Assembly (NCBI RefSeq): GCF_016862115.1
Contig: NZ_BOMI01000114.1
Coordinates: 62,001 to 126,000 of the forward strand
Reading direction: 5' to 3'
DNA: 64,000 nt
DNA from: Paractinoplanes deccanensis
GTDB lineage: Bacteria; Actinomycetota; Actinomycetes; Mycobacteriales; Micromonosporaceae
Below the pieces are notes generated by a model that was given only the letters and a program-made list of their open reading frames with translations, was not told the origin of the DNA and did not search any database. The translations under genes were made by a program, and so were the position numbers. This document shows, piece by piece, positions 1 to 9,432 of this stretch (its first letter is position 1; the number at the start of each line of letters is the position of its first letter).

Positions 1-1953
1 CGGGTCTCCCCCGCCCAGCTGCCGCGCGACCTGCCGCTGTTCACCGGCCGCCGCGCGGAGCTGGACCGGATCGGCGAGCTCCGGCGCGCCGGCGAGCGGG
101 ACGGCGGCATGCCGGTCATCGCGATCGACGGCATGCCCGGGGTGGGCAAGTCGACCGTCGCGCTGCACTGGGCGTACGAGGTGATGAGCCGCTTCCCGGA
201 CGGGCAGCTCTATCTGGACCTGCGCGGCGAGGACCCGGGAAGCGCCCTGAGCTCGCTGCTGAGCACGCTCGGCGTCCCCGAGACGGCCCTGCCCTCCGGG
301 GTGGCCGCCAAGGCCGCGCTCTACCGCAGCCACCTCGCCGGGCGCCGGATGCTGGTGCTGCTCGACAACGCGGAGAGCGCCGAGCAGGTGCGCCCGCTGC
401 TGCCCGGCGCCGCCGAGTGCCTGACGCTCGTCACCAGCCGGCGGCGGCTCACCGCGCTGGCCGCCTCCGACGGCGCCCACCTGCTCACCCTCGGCCTGCC
501 CGGCGCCGACGAGGCGCGGCAGCTGCTCACCCGGCGGCTCGCGGCGGCGCTGGGCGAGCGCAACTGGGCCGCCGAGCGCGCGGCGCTGGACGCGATCGCC
601 CGCGCGTGCGGCCGGCTGCCGGCGGCGCTGACCACGGTCGCCGCCGAGGCCGGCAGCCATCCGGCGGTGAGCCTCGACGGTGTCGCGGCGACCCTGCGGC
701 GCGACCCGGGCCTCGACGCGTTCGGCGGCCTGCGGACCGCCTTCGCCGGCTCGTACGAGGCGCTGCCCGAGCCCGCCGCGCGCCTGTTCCGGCTGCTGTC
801 GCTGCACCCGGGCCCCGACCTGGCACCCGCCGCGGCGGCGAGCCTCGCGGGCCTGCCCGAGCGCGAGACCGGCGCGCTGATCGCCCGGCTCGCCGCCGAG
901 CACCTGGTGACCGTCTCGGCGTCGCAACGGATCGCCCAGCACGTGCTGCTGCGGGCGTACGCGGCCGAGCTGTCCGGCAAGCACGACGCGCCGGCCTCGG
1001 CCGAGCAAGCCCGGGCGCGGCTGTTCGCGCATTACCGGCACACCGCGTACGAGGCGAACCGGAACCTGCGCCCCCTGCTGGAGCCGATCCCGCCCGGGGC
1101 GGCGCCTGCGGGCGTCACCGTCGAGACGTTCGGCGAGTACTGCCGGGCCTTCGCGTGGTTCCGCGCCGAGCATCGCGTGCTGCGCGCCCTCGTCGAGCAG
1201 TGCGCCGGCTCCGCCGACGGCCCCGGGGTCTGGCAGCTGGCCACGACCATGGTGCCGTTCTATCAGTGGAGCGGACTGCTGCACGACTGGCTCGCCACCA
1301 TGCGGGCCGGGCTCGCGTCCGCGGAGCGCACCGGCGACCCGCTCGGCCAGGCGCACATGCAGCGCTGCCTGGCCGGCGCCGTCTACTCGCTCGGCGACCA
1401 GGACGAGGCCCGCGACCGGCTCCAGCGGGCGCTGCGGCTGTTCACCGGCCTCGGCGTGCTGACCGGGCAGGCGCACGTCCATCTCAACCTGGGCCTGGTG
1501 CGGCCGGCCGACGAGGCGTCGTTCGGCACCGCCCTCAAGCTGTACGAGCGGGCCGGCTACGAGAGGGGCGTCGTGACTGCCACGGAGGGTGTCGCGCTCT
1601 CCCACGCCACGCTGGGCCGCGACGCGTCGGCGATCGCCCTCTACGAGCGGGCGATGGCCGGATACCAGCGGCTCGGCGACCAGCGCGGGGTGGCCAGCTG
1701 CCTGCTCGGGCTGGGCCGGCTGCGGCGGCGCGCGGGCGACAGCGAGGTGGCCGCCGAGCTGCTGCGCCGGGCGGTCGAGCTGTTCCGGGAGGCGTGCCAC
1801 CGCGGCGAGGAGGCGGAGGCGCTGATCGTGCTCGGCGACACGCTCGCCGGCGCCGAGGCCTCCGCGGCCTGGCGGGCCGCCCTGGACATCCTCGCCGAGC
1901 TGCGCCTGCCGGCCGCGCAGGACGTGCGCGACAGATTGCACAGTGGAAGGTGA
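1..1953 (+). CDS. AfsR/DnrI-type regulator, NB-ARC and TPR part (5' partial)
   Basis: The frame is open from base 1, so the start lies outside the window. The first visible residues (PAQLPRDLPLFTGR) match the linker that joins the SARP winged-helix/BTAD part to the ATPase in AfsR-like activators. A Walker A loop (GMPGVGKST, bases 130-156) and a Walker-B-like LVLLDNAES follow, then a GLPA-like turn (CGRLPAALT) typical of NB-ARC/STAND ATPases. The C-terminal third consists of TPR-like helical repeats (AHMQRCLAGAVYSLGDQDEA and later units). Such proteins control secondary metabolism or differentiation through nucleotide-dependent oligomerisation. Whether a DNA-binding domain is present cannot be seen. 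The stop overlaps the start of the next regulator, so the two are probably co-translated. Confidence 0.88.
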   Translation, partial: RVSPAQLPRDLPLFTGRRAELDRIGELRRAGERDGGMPVIAIDGMPGVGKSTVALHWAYEVMSRFPDGQLYLDLRGEDPGSALSSLLSTLGVPETALPSGVAAKAALYRSHLAGRRMLVLLDNAESAEQVRPLLPGAAECLTLVTSRRRLTALAASDGAHLLTLGLPGADEARQLLTRRLAAALGERNWAAERAALDAIARACGRLPAALTTVAAEAGSHPAVSLDGVAATLRRDPGLDAFGGLRTAFAGSYEALPEPAARLFRLLSLHPGPDLAPAAAASLAGLPERETGALIARLAAEHLVTVSASQRIAQHVLLRAYAAELSGKHDAPASAEQARARLFAHYRHTAYEANRNLRPLLEPIPPGAAPAGVTVETFGEYCRAFAWFRAEHRVLRALVEQCAGSADGPGVWQLATTMVPFYQWSGLLHDWLATMRAGLASAERTGDPLGQAHMQRCLAGAVYSLGDQDEARDRLQRALRLFTGLGVLTGQAHVHLNLGLVRPADEASFGTALKLYERAGYERGVVTATEGVALSHATLGRDASAIALYERAMAGYQRLGDQRGVASCLLGLGRLRRRAGDSEVAAELLRRAVELFREACHRGEEAEALIVLGDTLAGAEASAAWRAALDILAELRLPAAQDVRDRLHSGR

Positions 1954-2532
1954 ATCCCATCGAAACCGTCGCCGTCGTCGCGGCCGACCCGATCGTCCGC
2001 GCCGGCCTGGCCCGCATGCTGTCCGCGGCCCCCGGCCTCGCCGTGCGCCACGAGCTCGCCGACCTCGCCGCCCTGCGCGGCCACCGGCCGTCGCTCGTCG
2101 TGCTCGACCTCTACGACCGGCCGCCCGCCGCCTCGTGGGACGAGCTGCGGGTGGTCGCGCTGGTGCGCCCGCAGGACCCGCCCGACCTGACGGCCGCGCT
2201 GCGCGGCGGCGCCGTCGCCCTGATCACCCGGCGCAGCGCGGCCGTCGACCTGGTCCTGGCCGTCGAGGCGGTGCGCCGGGGCGGCGTCTACGTCACCGCC
2301 GAGCTGCTCGCCGTGCTGCCCGGCCCGGCCACCACCGCCCGGGAGCCCCGGCTGACCGACCGCGAGGCCGAGACGCTGCGCTGGGTGGCGCAGGGCCTGA
2401 CACACAGCCAGATCGGCCGCCGGATGGGGCTCACCGAGTCGACCGTCAACACCTATGTGAAGCGCATCCGGGCGAAGCTGCACGCCGGGAACAAGGCCGA
2501 GCTGACCCGGCGTGCCATCGAGCTCGGCTTCG

Positions 2533-2549
<17 letters not shown>
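1950..2549 (+). CDS. LuxR/NarL-type response regulator-like protein
   Basis: A 199-residue protein starting at GTG 1950, which shares GTGA with the stop of the upstream AfsR-like gene; a purine-rich GGAAGG lies just before it. The N-terminal half resembles a receiver domain (VAVVAADPIVRAGLARML, then LVVLDLYD with the usual phospho-Asp region). The C-terminal half is a LuxR helix-turn-helix (LTDREAETLRWVAQGLT, then IGRRMGLTESTVNTYVKRI). The receiver core is shorter than usual and no histidine kinase is adjacent, so it may be an atypical regulator driven by its NB-ARC partner rather than by phosphorylation. The 3' end overlaps ilvC by 17 bp in convergent orientation. Confidence 0.88.
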
Positions 2550-3546
<997 letters not shown>

Positions 3547-3691
3547 CGCTTCTCCTTCTCGCGAGCTTGTGGGCTCTACGACGACGGCCCCGCCGGGCGG
3601 TTCACCAGGTGCCACGCGGGTCACACCGCTGAACGGGCGCGGCCCCGCACCGTTCAACCAGGTGTGGGGCACGTTCGCGAAGGAGACTGAG

Positions 3692-3898
3692 ATGAGCCGC
3701 TGGACCCTCTACCTGTGGCGGGCGCTGGCCGCGCTGGGCGAGGCCGACTATCCGCTCGACCGGGCCACCGCCGCGTACGAGCGGGAACGGACCCGGCGCT
3801 TCCAGGTCGACCTGAACGACGACACGTCGGTGCGCGCGGCCTTCCGGTCCATCATGGAGTGGGAGTACGGCGCCCGCGCCTTCGGAGACGGCAAGTGA
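3692..3898 (+). CDS. Small conserved-looking protein (68 aa), coupled to FAD monooxygenase
   Basis: The ATG at 3692 has a good ribosome binding site (GAAGGAG 5-8 bases upstream). The product is short, charged and Trp/Tyr-rich (MSRWTLYLWRAL at the start, SIMEWEYGARAFGDGK at the end), with no signal peptide or membrane segment. Its TGA overlaps the GTG start of the monooxygenase (GTGA), which indicates translational coupling. I do not recognise the family. Context suggests an accessory or stabilising subunit of the flavoprotein, which is inference. Confidence 0.6.
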   Translation: MSRWTLYLWRALAALGEADYPLDRATAAYERERTRRFQVDLNDDTSVRAAFRSIMEWEYGARAFGDGK

Positions 3899-4950
3899 CC
3901 CGAGTGCTCATCGCCGGCGCGGGCATCGCCGGCCTGGCCACCCGCATCGCGCTCGCCGCACACGGCATCCGGGCCGACCTGGCCGAGCGCGACCCCGCTC
4001 CGCGCGACGGCGGCACCGGGCTCTACCTGCCCGCGAACGCGGTGCGCGCGCTGGCCGGCCTGGGCCTCGCCGACGCCGTCGAGAAGCACTCGGTGCCGAT
4101 CGAGCGACAGGAGATCCGCGATAGCACCGGGGCGGTGCTCACCTCGTACGGCCTGAAAGGGGTCTGGGGTGACGTGGGCGAGAGCCGGGCGCTGAGCCGC
4201 ACCGCCCTGCACGGCCTGCTGCTCGACGCGGCGGGACCGCCCACCCACCCGGGCGTGCGCGAGGCGTCCCCGGACGGCACGGTCACCTTCACCGACGGCT
4301 CCGAGTCCCGCTACGACATCGTGATCGGCGCCGACGGCATCGACTCGGCCGTGCGGCGCAGCGCCTTCCCGGCGGCCCGGCCGCGCTTCCTGGGCCAGGT
4401 CTGCTGGCGTTTCCTGTACGAGGCAAAGCAGTCCACGACATGGTCGGTGCTGCTCGGCGACCGGGGCCGCAGCCTGCTGACCGTGCCCGTGGGCGACGGT
4501 CAGGTCTACTGCTTCGCCGCCATCGACAGCACCACGCAAGCCCCACCGCCGGGCGACTGGCGCGACCTGTTCGCCGACTTCGCCACGGACGTCCCCCACC
4601 ACGACGCGCACTTCGCGCCCCTGCGCGAGATCACCGGCGACGACTGGGTGGCGGGCACCGTCGTCCTGGTGGGCGACGCGGCACACGCCTGCTCCCCCAG
4701 CATGGCCCAGGGCGGCGCGATGGCCCTCGAGGACGCCCTCGTGCTGGCCTCCACCCTCGGCGATGGGCAACCGTCGCCGCTTGCCCGCTACCGCGCGCGG
4801 CGCGCGGGCCGCATCCGCTTCGTCCTGGAGCAGAACCACCGCCGCGACAACGCCCGCAACCTGCCGGGCTTCGCGCGCCGGTTGCTGTTCCGGCATTTCG
4901 GGCTGCGGCTGGTGCGCGCCAACCATGCGGGGTTGCTGGATCGGCCCTGA
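3895..4950 (+). CDS. FAD-dependent monooxygenase (PHBH/salicylate hydroxylase type)
   Basis: A 351-residue class A flavin monooxygenase. It shows the N-terminal dinucleotide fold (VLIAGAGIAGLATRIALAAHG), the mid motif (VIGADGIDSAVR) that binds FAD and NADPH, and the C-terminal GD motif (VLVGDAAHACSPSMAQGGAMALEDALVLA). The expected reaction is NAD(P)H-dependent hydroxylation or epoxidation of a small aromatic or polyene substrate; the substrate cannot be predicted. The GTG start at 3895 overlaps the stop of the 68-residue gene. It is convergent with the acetyltransferase downstream. Confidence 0.9.
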   Translation: MTRVLIAGAGIAGLATRIALAAHGIRADLAERDPAPRDGGTGLYLPANAVRALAGLGLADAVEKHSVPIERQEIRDSTGAVLTSYGLKGVWGDVGESRALSRTALHGLLLDAAGPPTHPGVREASPDGTVTFTDGSESRYDIVIGADGIDSAVRRSAFPAARPRFLGQVCWRFLYEAKQSTTWSVLLGDRGRSLLTVPVGDGQVYCFAAIDSTTQAPPPGDWRDLFADFATDVPHHDAHFAPLREITGDDWVAGTVVLVGDAAHACSPSMAQGGAMALEDALVLASTLGDGQPSPLARYRARRAGRIRFVLEQNHRRDNARNLPGFARRLLFRHFGLRLVRANHAGLLDRP

Positions 4951-5052
4951 TCGGCGGCTCTTCGGTCCTCGCGGCGCCGCGGGCCACTGGCGGCTCGTGC
5001 ACTCAGGTCGCGCCCTCGGCGGTTCCGCGGCTGCCGACGGCAGAGGTGACGG

Positions 5053-5775
5053 CTACGGCTGGAACGTGTAGATCTCCATCCAGCCCGCCGTCTCGAAGCC
5101 GAGCCGCCGATAGACCGGCTCCCCCATCGGTGTCGCCTGGAGTGTCGCCAACCGCAGCCCGAGCCGCCGCCCGTGCTCCGCTGCCGCCACCGTCATCGCC
5201 GCCCCGATGCCTTTGCGGCGGTGCGCCGCCGCCGTCGTGATCGTGTAGAGGCCGGCCACCCCCGCGTCCTCGAAGAGCGCCGCGGTGCCGACGATCCGGT
5301 CGTCGAGGCGGCCCTCGAAGCGGGTCACGCCGCGCAGGTCCGCCTCGGCCTCGACGATCACCGGGACCTGGTCGGGTGGGGCGCCGAAGCTCGGCGCGTA
5401 CGCCTCCACCCAGCTCTTCAGGTCCTCCGCCACGCCGATCTCGAGCCCCGCCACCGTGGGCACCGTGAGGGGTGCTTCGAGCCGCAGCGCCATGACGGGT
5501 GACTCGGCGACACGCCGGCCACCGTGGTGGCTGAGCAGCCAGCCGGTGCCGGGTGGCTCGTCGGGGCCGACCCGCCAGCCCCAGGGCACGCCGTCGAGGC
5601 GGCGCCGGGCCGTGGCGATGGCCTCGTCGATGGGGAGGTCGCCGCGGCGGACCACGCCGTTGAGGGCGGACTGCGGGATGCCGCTGCGGAAGGTCGTCGC
5701 GTCCGCGTACTCGCGTCCCCAGCCGAGCAGGTAGGACCGCCAGTTCGCGAGCATCGCCTCGAGGTCGTGGCTCAT
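5053..5775 (-). CDS. GNAT-family N-acetyltransferase
   Basis: A 240-residue protein with a GNAT fold in its C-terminal half: the acetyl-CoA pyrophosphate loop RRKGIGAAMTVAAAEHGRRLG is followed by the end motif GEPVYRRLGFETAGWMEIYTF. The N-terminal ~110 residues (MSHDLEAMLANWRSYLLGWG...) form a separate region often seen in actinomycete GNAT proteins of this length. The substrate is unknown. It is divergent from the large LuxR-type regulator at 5882, with about 106 bp between them, so they could share a control region. Confidence 0.87.
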   Translation of the reverse strand: MSHDLEAMLANWRSYLLGWGREYADATTFRSGIPQSALNGVVRRGDLPIDEAIATARRRLDGVPWGWRVGPDEPPGTGWLLSHHGGRRVAESPVMALRLEAPLTVPTVAGLEIGVAEDLKSWVEAYAPSFGAPPDQVPVIVEAEADLRGVTRFEGRLDDRIVGTAALFEDAGVAGLYTITTAAAHRRKGIGAAMTVAAAEHGRRLGLRLATLQATPMGEPVYRRLGFETAGWMEIYTFQP

Positions 5776-5864
5776 ACCCTCATTCCACGTCAGGGCAGAC
5801 GTCGAGTTCGAACGGGCACGACGTGATCTTCACCGCCCCTGCTCGTGGGCGCGCTCCCAAACCG

Positions 5865-5882
5865 GGGGTACGCTGCGCAACG
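5865..5882 (+). promoter_or_regulatory. Candidate -10 element for a leaderless LuxR/ATPase gene
   Basis: TACGCT at 5869-5874 resembles an actinomycete -10 box, and transcription starting about 7 bases later would begin at or next to the GTG at 5882. No Shine-Dalgarno sequence precedes that GTG, so a leaderless mRNA is plausible. No convincing -35 box is visible. Confidence 0.35.
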
Positions 5883-8713
5883 TGCCGGGGGAGTTCATGC
5901 TGCGCGGGCGCCGGCGCGAGCAGGAGACGCTCGACCGGCTCGTTCGTGATGTCCGCTCGGGGCACAGCCGGGCGCTCGTCCTGCGCGGGGAGGCCGGCGC
6001 CGGCAAGACGGCGCTGCTGGACCATCTGGCCGGTCACGCCTACCGGGCGGCCGGGTGCCGGGTGGCGCGCGCCGCCGGGGTCGAGCTGGAGAGCGAGATC
6101 GTGTACGCCTCGCTCCAGCAGCTCTGCGCCCCGCTGCTCGCCCACCTCGACGCCGTGCCGGAGCCGCAGCGTGCGGCGCTCGCCACCGCGTTCGGGCTCA
6201 GCGCGGGCAGACCGCCGGAGCCGCTGATCCTCGGGCTGGCGACGCTGCACCTGTTCGCCGAGGCCGCCGCCGAGCGGCCGCTGATCTGCGTCGTCGACGA
6301 CGCGCAGTGGCTCGACCGGATGTCGGCGACGATCCTGGCCTTCGTCGCCCGCCGGCTGGAGGCGGAGTCGGTCGGCCTGGTCTTCGCGGTCCGCACACCC
6401 GGCGCGGACGAAGTCGTCCGCCCAGACGAGACGATCCGCACAGGAGGCGCGGACGAAGCGAACCGCACACGAGGCGCGGACCAGGGCGCGGCGCAGACGC
6501 TGCGCGGGCTGCCCGAGCTGGTCGTCGAGGGCCTGGCCGACGCGGACGCCCGGGCGCTGCTCGACACCGTCCTGCCCGGCCCGGTGGACGACCGCGTGCG
6601 CGACCGGATCGTGGCCGAGACCCGCGGCAACCCGCTGGCGCTGCTGGAGCTGCCGCGCGGCCTCACCGCCACCGAGCTGGCGTTCGGGTTCACCGGCCGG
6701 CGCGAGGAGGGGCTGCGCGACGAGGGCCGGCGCGACGAGGGCCTGGCCGCCCGGCTCGAGGAGGGCTTCCAGCGGCGCATCGCCGCCCTGCCCGCGGACA
6801 GCCGCCGCCTGCTGCTCACCGCCGCCGTCGAGCCGATCGGCAACGTGCCGCTGCTGTGGCAGGCCCTGGAGCGGCTCGGCATCGGCCCGGAGGCCGCCGC
6901 GGCCGCCGAGTCGGCCGAGCTGATCGAGGTGGGCGCGCGCATGCGGTTCCGGCATCCGCTGGTCCGCTCGGCCGTGTGGCGCTCGGGACACGCCGCCGAG
7001 CTGCGCGAGGTGCACCGCGTGCTCGCCGAGGTCACCGACCCGGAGCAGGACCCGGACCGCCGCGCCTGGCATCGGGCGCACGCCACCGTCGGCTTCGACG
7101 ACGAGGTGGCCGCCGAGCTGGAGCGCTCGGCGGAGCGCGCGCTGTCGCGGGGCGGCCGGTCGGCGGGTGCCGCGTTCCTGGAGCGCGCGGCGGAGCTCAC
7201 CCTCGATCCGGGGCGCCGCGCCGACCTGCTGCTGCGGGCCGCCCGCTCCCGGGCCGACGCGGGGTCGCCCGACCTGGTGCCGGCCCTGCTCGCCACGGTG
7301 GAGCTGGCCCCACTCACCCCGCTCCAGCAGGCCCAGGTCGAGCGGCTGCGCGCCCGGGTGGCCTTCCTGACCAACCCGAGCCCGCGCAGCGTGCAGCCGT
7401 TGCTCGCCGCCGCGCGCCGGCTGGAGGGGCTCGATCCGGCCGCCGCCCGCGAGACCTATCTGATGGCGATCGGCGCGGCCATGTACGCCGGGCGGCTCGG
7501 CGGTGCGGACGACCTGCGGCGCGCCGCCGAGTCGGCGCGGAACCTGCCGCCCAGCCCGAGTTTCCCGGGCCGGTTCCTCGCCGCGCTCACCACCTGGGCC
7601 ACCGACGGGCACGCCGCGGCCGCTCCCCTGCTGGTCGAGGCGCTGAAGTCGATGAACAACCGCGAGGACCTGGGCCTGCTGTGGCTGGTGGCGCCGGCCG
7701 CGCACGAGGTGTTCCGGGTCGACATCGCGCGCGACCGGGCCGAGCAGGCGATCCGGTTCGCCCGCGAGATCGGCGCGCTGTCGATGCTGCCGACGGCCAT
7801 GTCGTTCCGGGCGGGCAACCTGCTGATGCAGGGCCGGTTCTCGGACGCCTCGGGCATGCTCGACGAGTGCGCGGCGGTCGCGTCGGCCACCACCATCCCG
7901 ACGCCGCCGTCGGGTGCGCTGGCGCTGGCCGCCTACCGGGGCCGGGAGCGTGAGGCCGTCGAGCTCTTCGAGCAGACGCGGGCGGAGGCGCGGGCCCGCG
8001 GTCAGGGCCGGTTGCTGGGGCTCACCGCGTACGCGGAGGCCGTGCTGCGCAACGGTCTGGGTGACTATCCAGCCGCGCTGGCGGCGGCGCGGGAGGGCGT
8101 CTCCTATCCGGACCCGGCCGTCTTTCAGTGGACGCTCGCCGAGCTGGTCGAGGCGGCCGTGCGTGCCGGCGAGCCGGGCATCGCCGCCGAGGCCCGTGAC
8201 CGGCTGGCCGTGCGGACCGCGGCGATCGGCAACGACTGGGCGCGGGCCACGCAGGCGCTGGCCGGCGCGCTCGTCGAGCCGTCCGACGAGCTCTTCCGCG
8301 AGGCCGTCGCGGGTTACGGCAGTGCGGCGATGCCGGTTCTGCGGATGCGGGCGAGGCTGCTGTACGGCGAATGGCTGCGCCGCGACAACCGGCGCACCGA
8401 GGCCCGGGCCGAGCTGCGCGCCGCCCACGAAGCGTTCAGCGTCATGGGCGCCGAGGCGTTCGCCGAGCGGGCCGGCCGGGAGCTGGTCGCCACCGGCGAG
8501 GCGGTCCGCACCAGGCGGGCCGGCGCGCCCGTGGACCTGACCGCGCAGGAGGGCCAGATCGCCCGCCTCGCGGTGGCGGGCCGGACCAACGCGGAGATCG
8601 CCGCCACGCTGTTCCTCAGCCCGCGCACCGTCGAGTGGCACCTGCGCAAGGTCTTCACGAAGCTCGGCATCGGCTCCCGCCGCGAGCTGGCGGCGGCCCT
8701 GAAGGGGAGCTGA
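5882..8713 (+). CDS. Large LuxR-family (LAL) ATPase regulator, paralogue A
   Basis: A 943-residue LAL-type regulator. The N-terminal AAA/STAND ATPase has Walker A LRGEAGAGKTALLDHL (about residues 37-52) and Walker B LICVVDDAQWLDRMS. A long helical repeat middle follows, and the C-terminal LuxR helix-turn-helix is LTAQEGQIARLAVAGRTNAEI...LFLSPRTVEWHLRKVFTKLGI. These proteins bind an inducer and ATP, then activate transcription. It is a close paralogue of the product of 13741-16443 but carries two extra in-frame repeat patches (6391-6484 and 6695-6745). GTG 5882 is chosen because of the -10 box just upstream; ATG 5897 is an alternative matching the paralogue's N-terminus. The stop directly abuts the stop of the convergent hydrolase. 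Confidence 0.92.
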   Translation: MPGEFMLRGRRREQETLDRLVRDVRSGHSRALVLRGEAGAGKTALLDHLAGHAYRAAGCRVARAAGVELESEIVYASLQQLCAPLLAHLDAVPEPQRAALATAFGLSAGRPPEPLILGLATLHLFAEAAAERPLICVVDDAQWLDRMSATILAFVARRLEAESVGLVFAVRTPGADEVVRPDETIRTGGADEANRTRGADQGAAQTLRGLPELVVEGLADADARALLDTVLPGPVDDRVRDRIVAETRGNPLALLELPRGLTATELAFGFTGRREEGLRDEGRRDEGLAARLEEGFQRRIAALPADSRRLLLTAAVEPIGNVPLLWQALERLGIGPEAAAAAESAELIEVGARMRFRHPLVRSAVWRSGHAAELREVHRVLAEVTDPEQDPDRRAWHRAHATVGFDDEVAAELERSAERALSRGGRSAGAAFLERAAELTLDPGRRADLLLRAARSRADAGSPDLVPALLATVELAPLTPLQQAQVERLRARVAFLTNPSPRSVQPLLAAARRLEGLDPAAARETYLMAIGAAMYAGRLGGADDLRRAAESARNLPPSPSFPGRFLAALTTWATDGHAAAAPLLVEALKSMNNREDLGLLWLVAPAAHEVFRVDIARDRAEQAIRFAREIGALSMLPTAMSFRAGNLLMQGRFSDASGMLDECAAVASATTIPTPPSGALALAAYRGREREAVELFEQTRAEARARGQGRLLGLTAYAEAVLRNGLGDYPAALAAAREGVSYPDPAVFQWTLAELVEAAVRAGEPGIAAEARDRLAVRTAAIGNDWARATQALAGALVEPSDELFREAVAGYGSAAMPVLRMRARLLYGEWLRRDNRRTEARAELRAAHEAFSVMGAEAFAERAGRELVATGEAVRTRRAGAPVDLTAQEGQIARLAVAGRTNAEIAATLFLSPRTVEWHLRKVFTKLGIGSRRELAAALKGS
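6391..6484 (+). repeat. In-frame degenerate repeat inside the ATPase gene
   Basis: Three near-identical 22-base copies begin at 6391, 6436 and 6463 (core CCGCACA..., then GGCGCGGACgAA). They are 45 and 27 bases apart, so the reading frame is kept. They encode a hydrophilic run of the type RTxGADE, inserted after the ATPase beta strand; the paralogue has only a few residues there (ARSPGGEQLLGGLPEL). A second short duplication (GGCCGGCGCGAgGAGGG-like, copies at 6695 and 6725) lies in the same gene. Confidence 0.8.
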
Positions 8714-9418
8714 TCAGGGGATCAGCGCCGCGATGGCGGCCGGGTCGGCGAGGTGCGGGAAGTGGCTGCCCGGCATCACGGTGACGGCCACGTCCGGCAG
8801 CGCCGCGGTCAGCCAGCCGAGGTACGGCAGCGGCGGCTCCCCCGCGGTCACCCAGCGGTAGCCGACCTCCTTGTCGCGCAGCGTGGCGAGGTCGGCCTGG
8901 CGCTCGGCCCGGATCTCGTCGTCGGTGTGGTGCAGCATCTCGTCCCAGTAGCCGAGCAGCAGCTCGGGCCGCGGGTCGGTGTCGTTCTCGACGATCTTGC
9001 GGGCCTCGGGCGGCAGCGTGTCGATCGCCATCCCGGCGAGCATGCGGTCCCAGAACCGGCGCCAGTCGGGGCCGCGCAGCAGCGGCTCGGCCTGGCGGAC
9101 CGCGGCGCCGAACGGGCCGGGCAGCAGCGGCTGGTCCAGGTTGATCACCGCGCGGGCGGGGTAGAGGGCCGCGTACTTGGTGGCGATGACCCCGCCGATG
9201 GAGTGCCCGATGAAAACCGGATCGGTGAAACCGGCGGCGGTGACCTGCTCGTGGACGACCGCGGCGACGTCCGCCATCCGGTACGAGTCGCGGCGCGGCG
9301 CGTCGCCGTGACCCGGCAGATCCGGCGCGAGCACCGGCAGGTCCGGCGGCAGCACCCGGCGCAGCGGGTCCCAGTGGCGCTTGTCGAACGTCAGGCCGTG
9401 CAGCAGCACGAGTGACAT
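8714..9418 (-). CDS. Alpha/beta-hydrolase
   Basis: A 234-residue hydrolase with oxyanion strand LVLLHGLTFDKRHWD, nucleophile elbow FIGHSIGGVIA (Ser about residue 85) and a C-terminal GSHFPHL that should hold the catalytic His. The family covers esterases, lactonases and haloperoxidase-like enzymes; the substrate is unknown. ATG 9418 has GGGGGA upstream. An in-frame ATG at 9436 overlaps the stop of the upstream DipZ-like gene (ATGA), so a start six residues longer is possible. It probably forms a two-gene operon with 9433-10635. Confidence 0.88.
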   Translation of the reverse strand: MSLVLLHGLTFDKRHWDPLRRVLPPDLPVLAPDLPGHGDAPRRDSYRMADVAAVVHEQVTAAGFTDPVFIGHSIGGVIATKYAALYPARAVINLDQPLLPGPFGAAVRQAEPLLRGPDWRRFWDRMLAGMAIDTLPPEARKIVENDTDPRPELLLGYWDEMLHHTDDEIRAERQADLATLRDKEVGYRWVTAGEPPLPYLGWLTAALPDVAVTVMPGSHFPHLADPAAIAALIP

Positions 9419-9432
9419 GGTCGTCCCCCATC

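Noticed and set aside
5780..8641. A 953-codon open frame antisense to LAL regulator A, and similar long antisense frames elsewhere (for example 13666-16464 plus, 10675-12456 plus).
   Set aside because: High GC suppresses stop codons; translations are His/Arg/Gly-rich, without domain motifs, and the opposite strand holds clear families.
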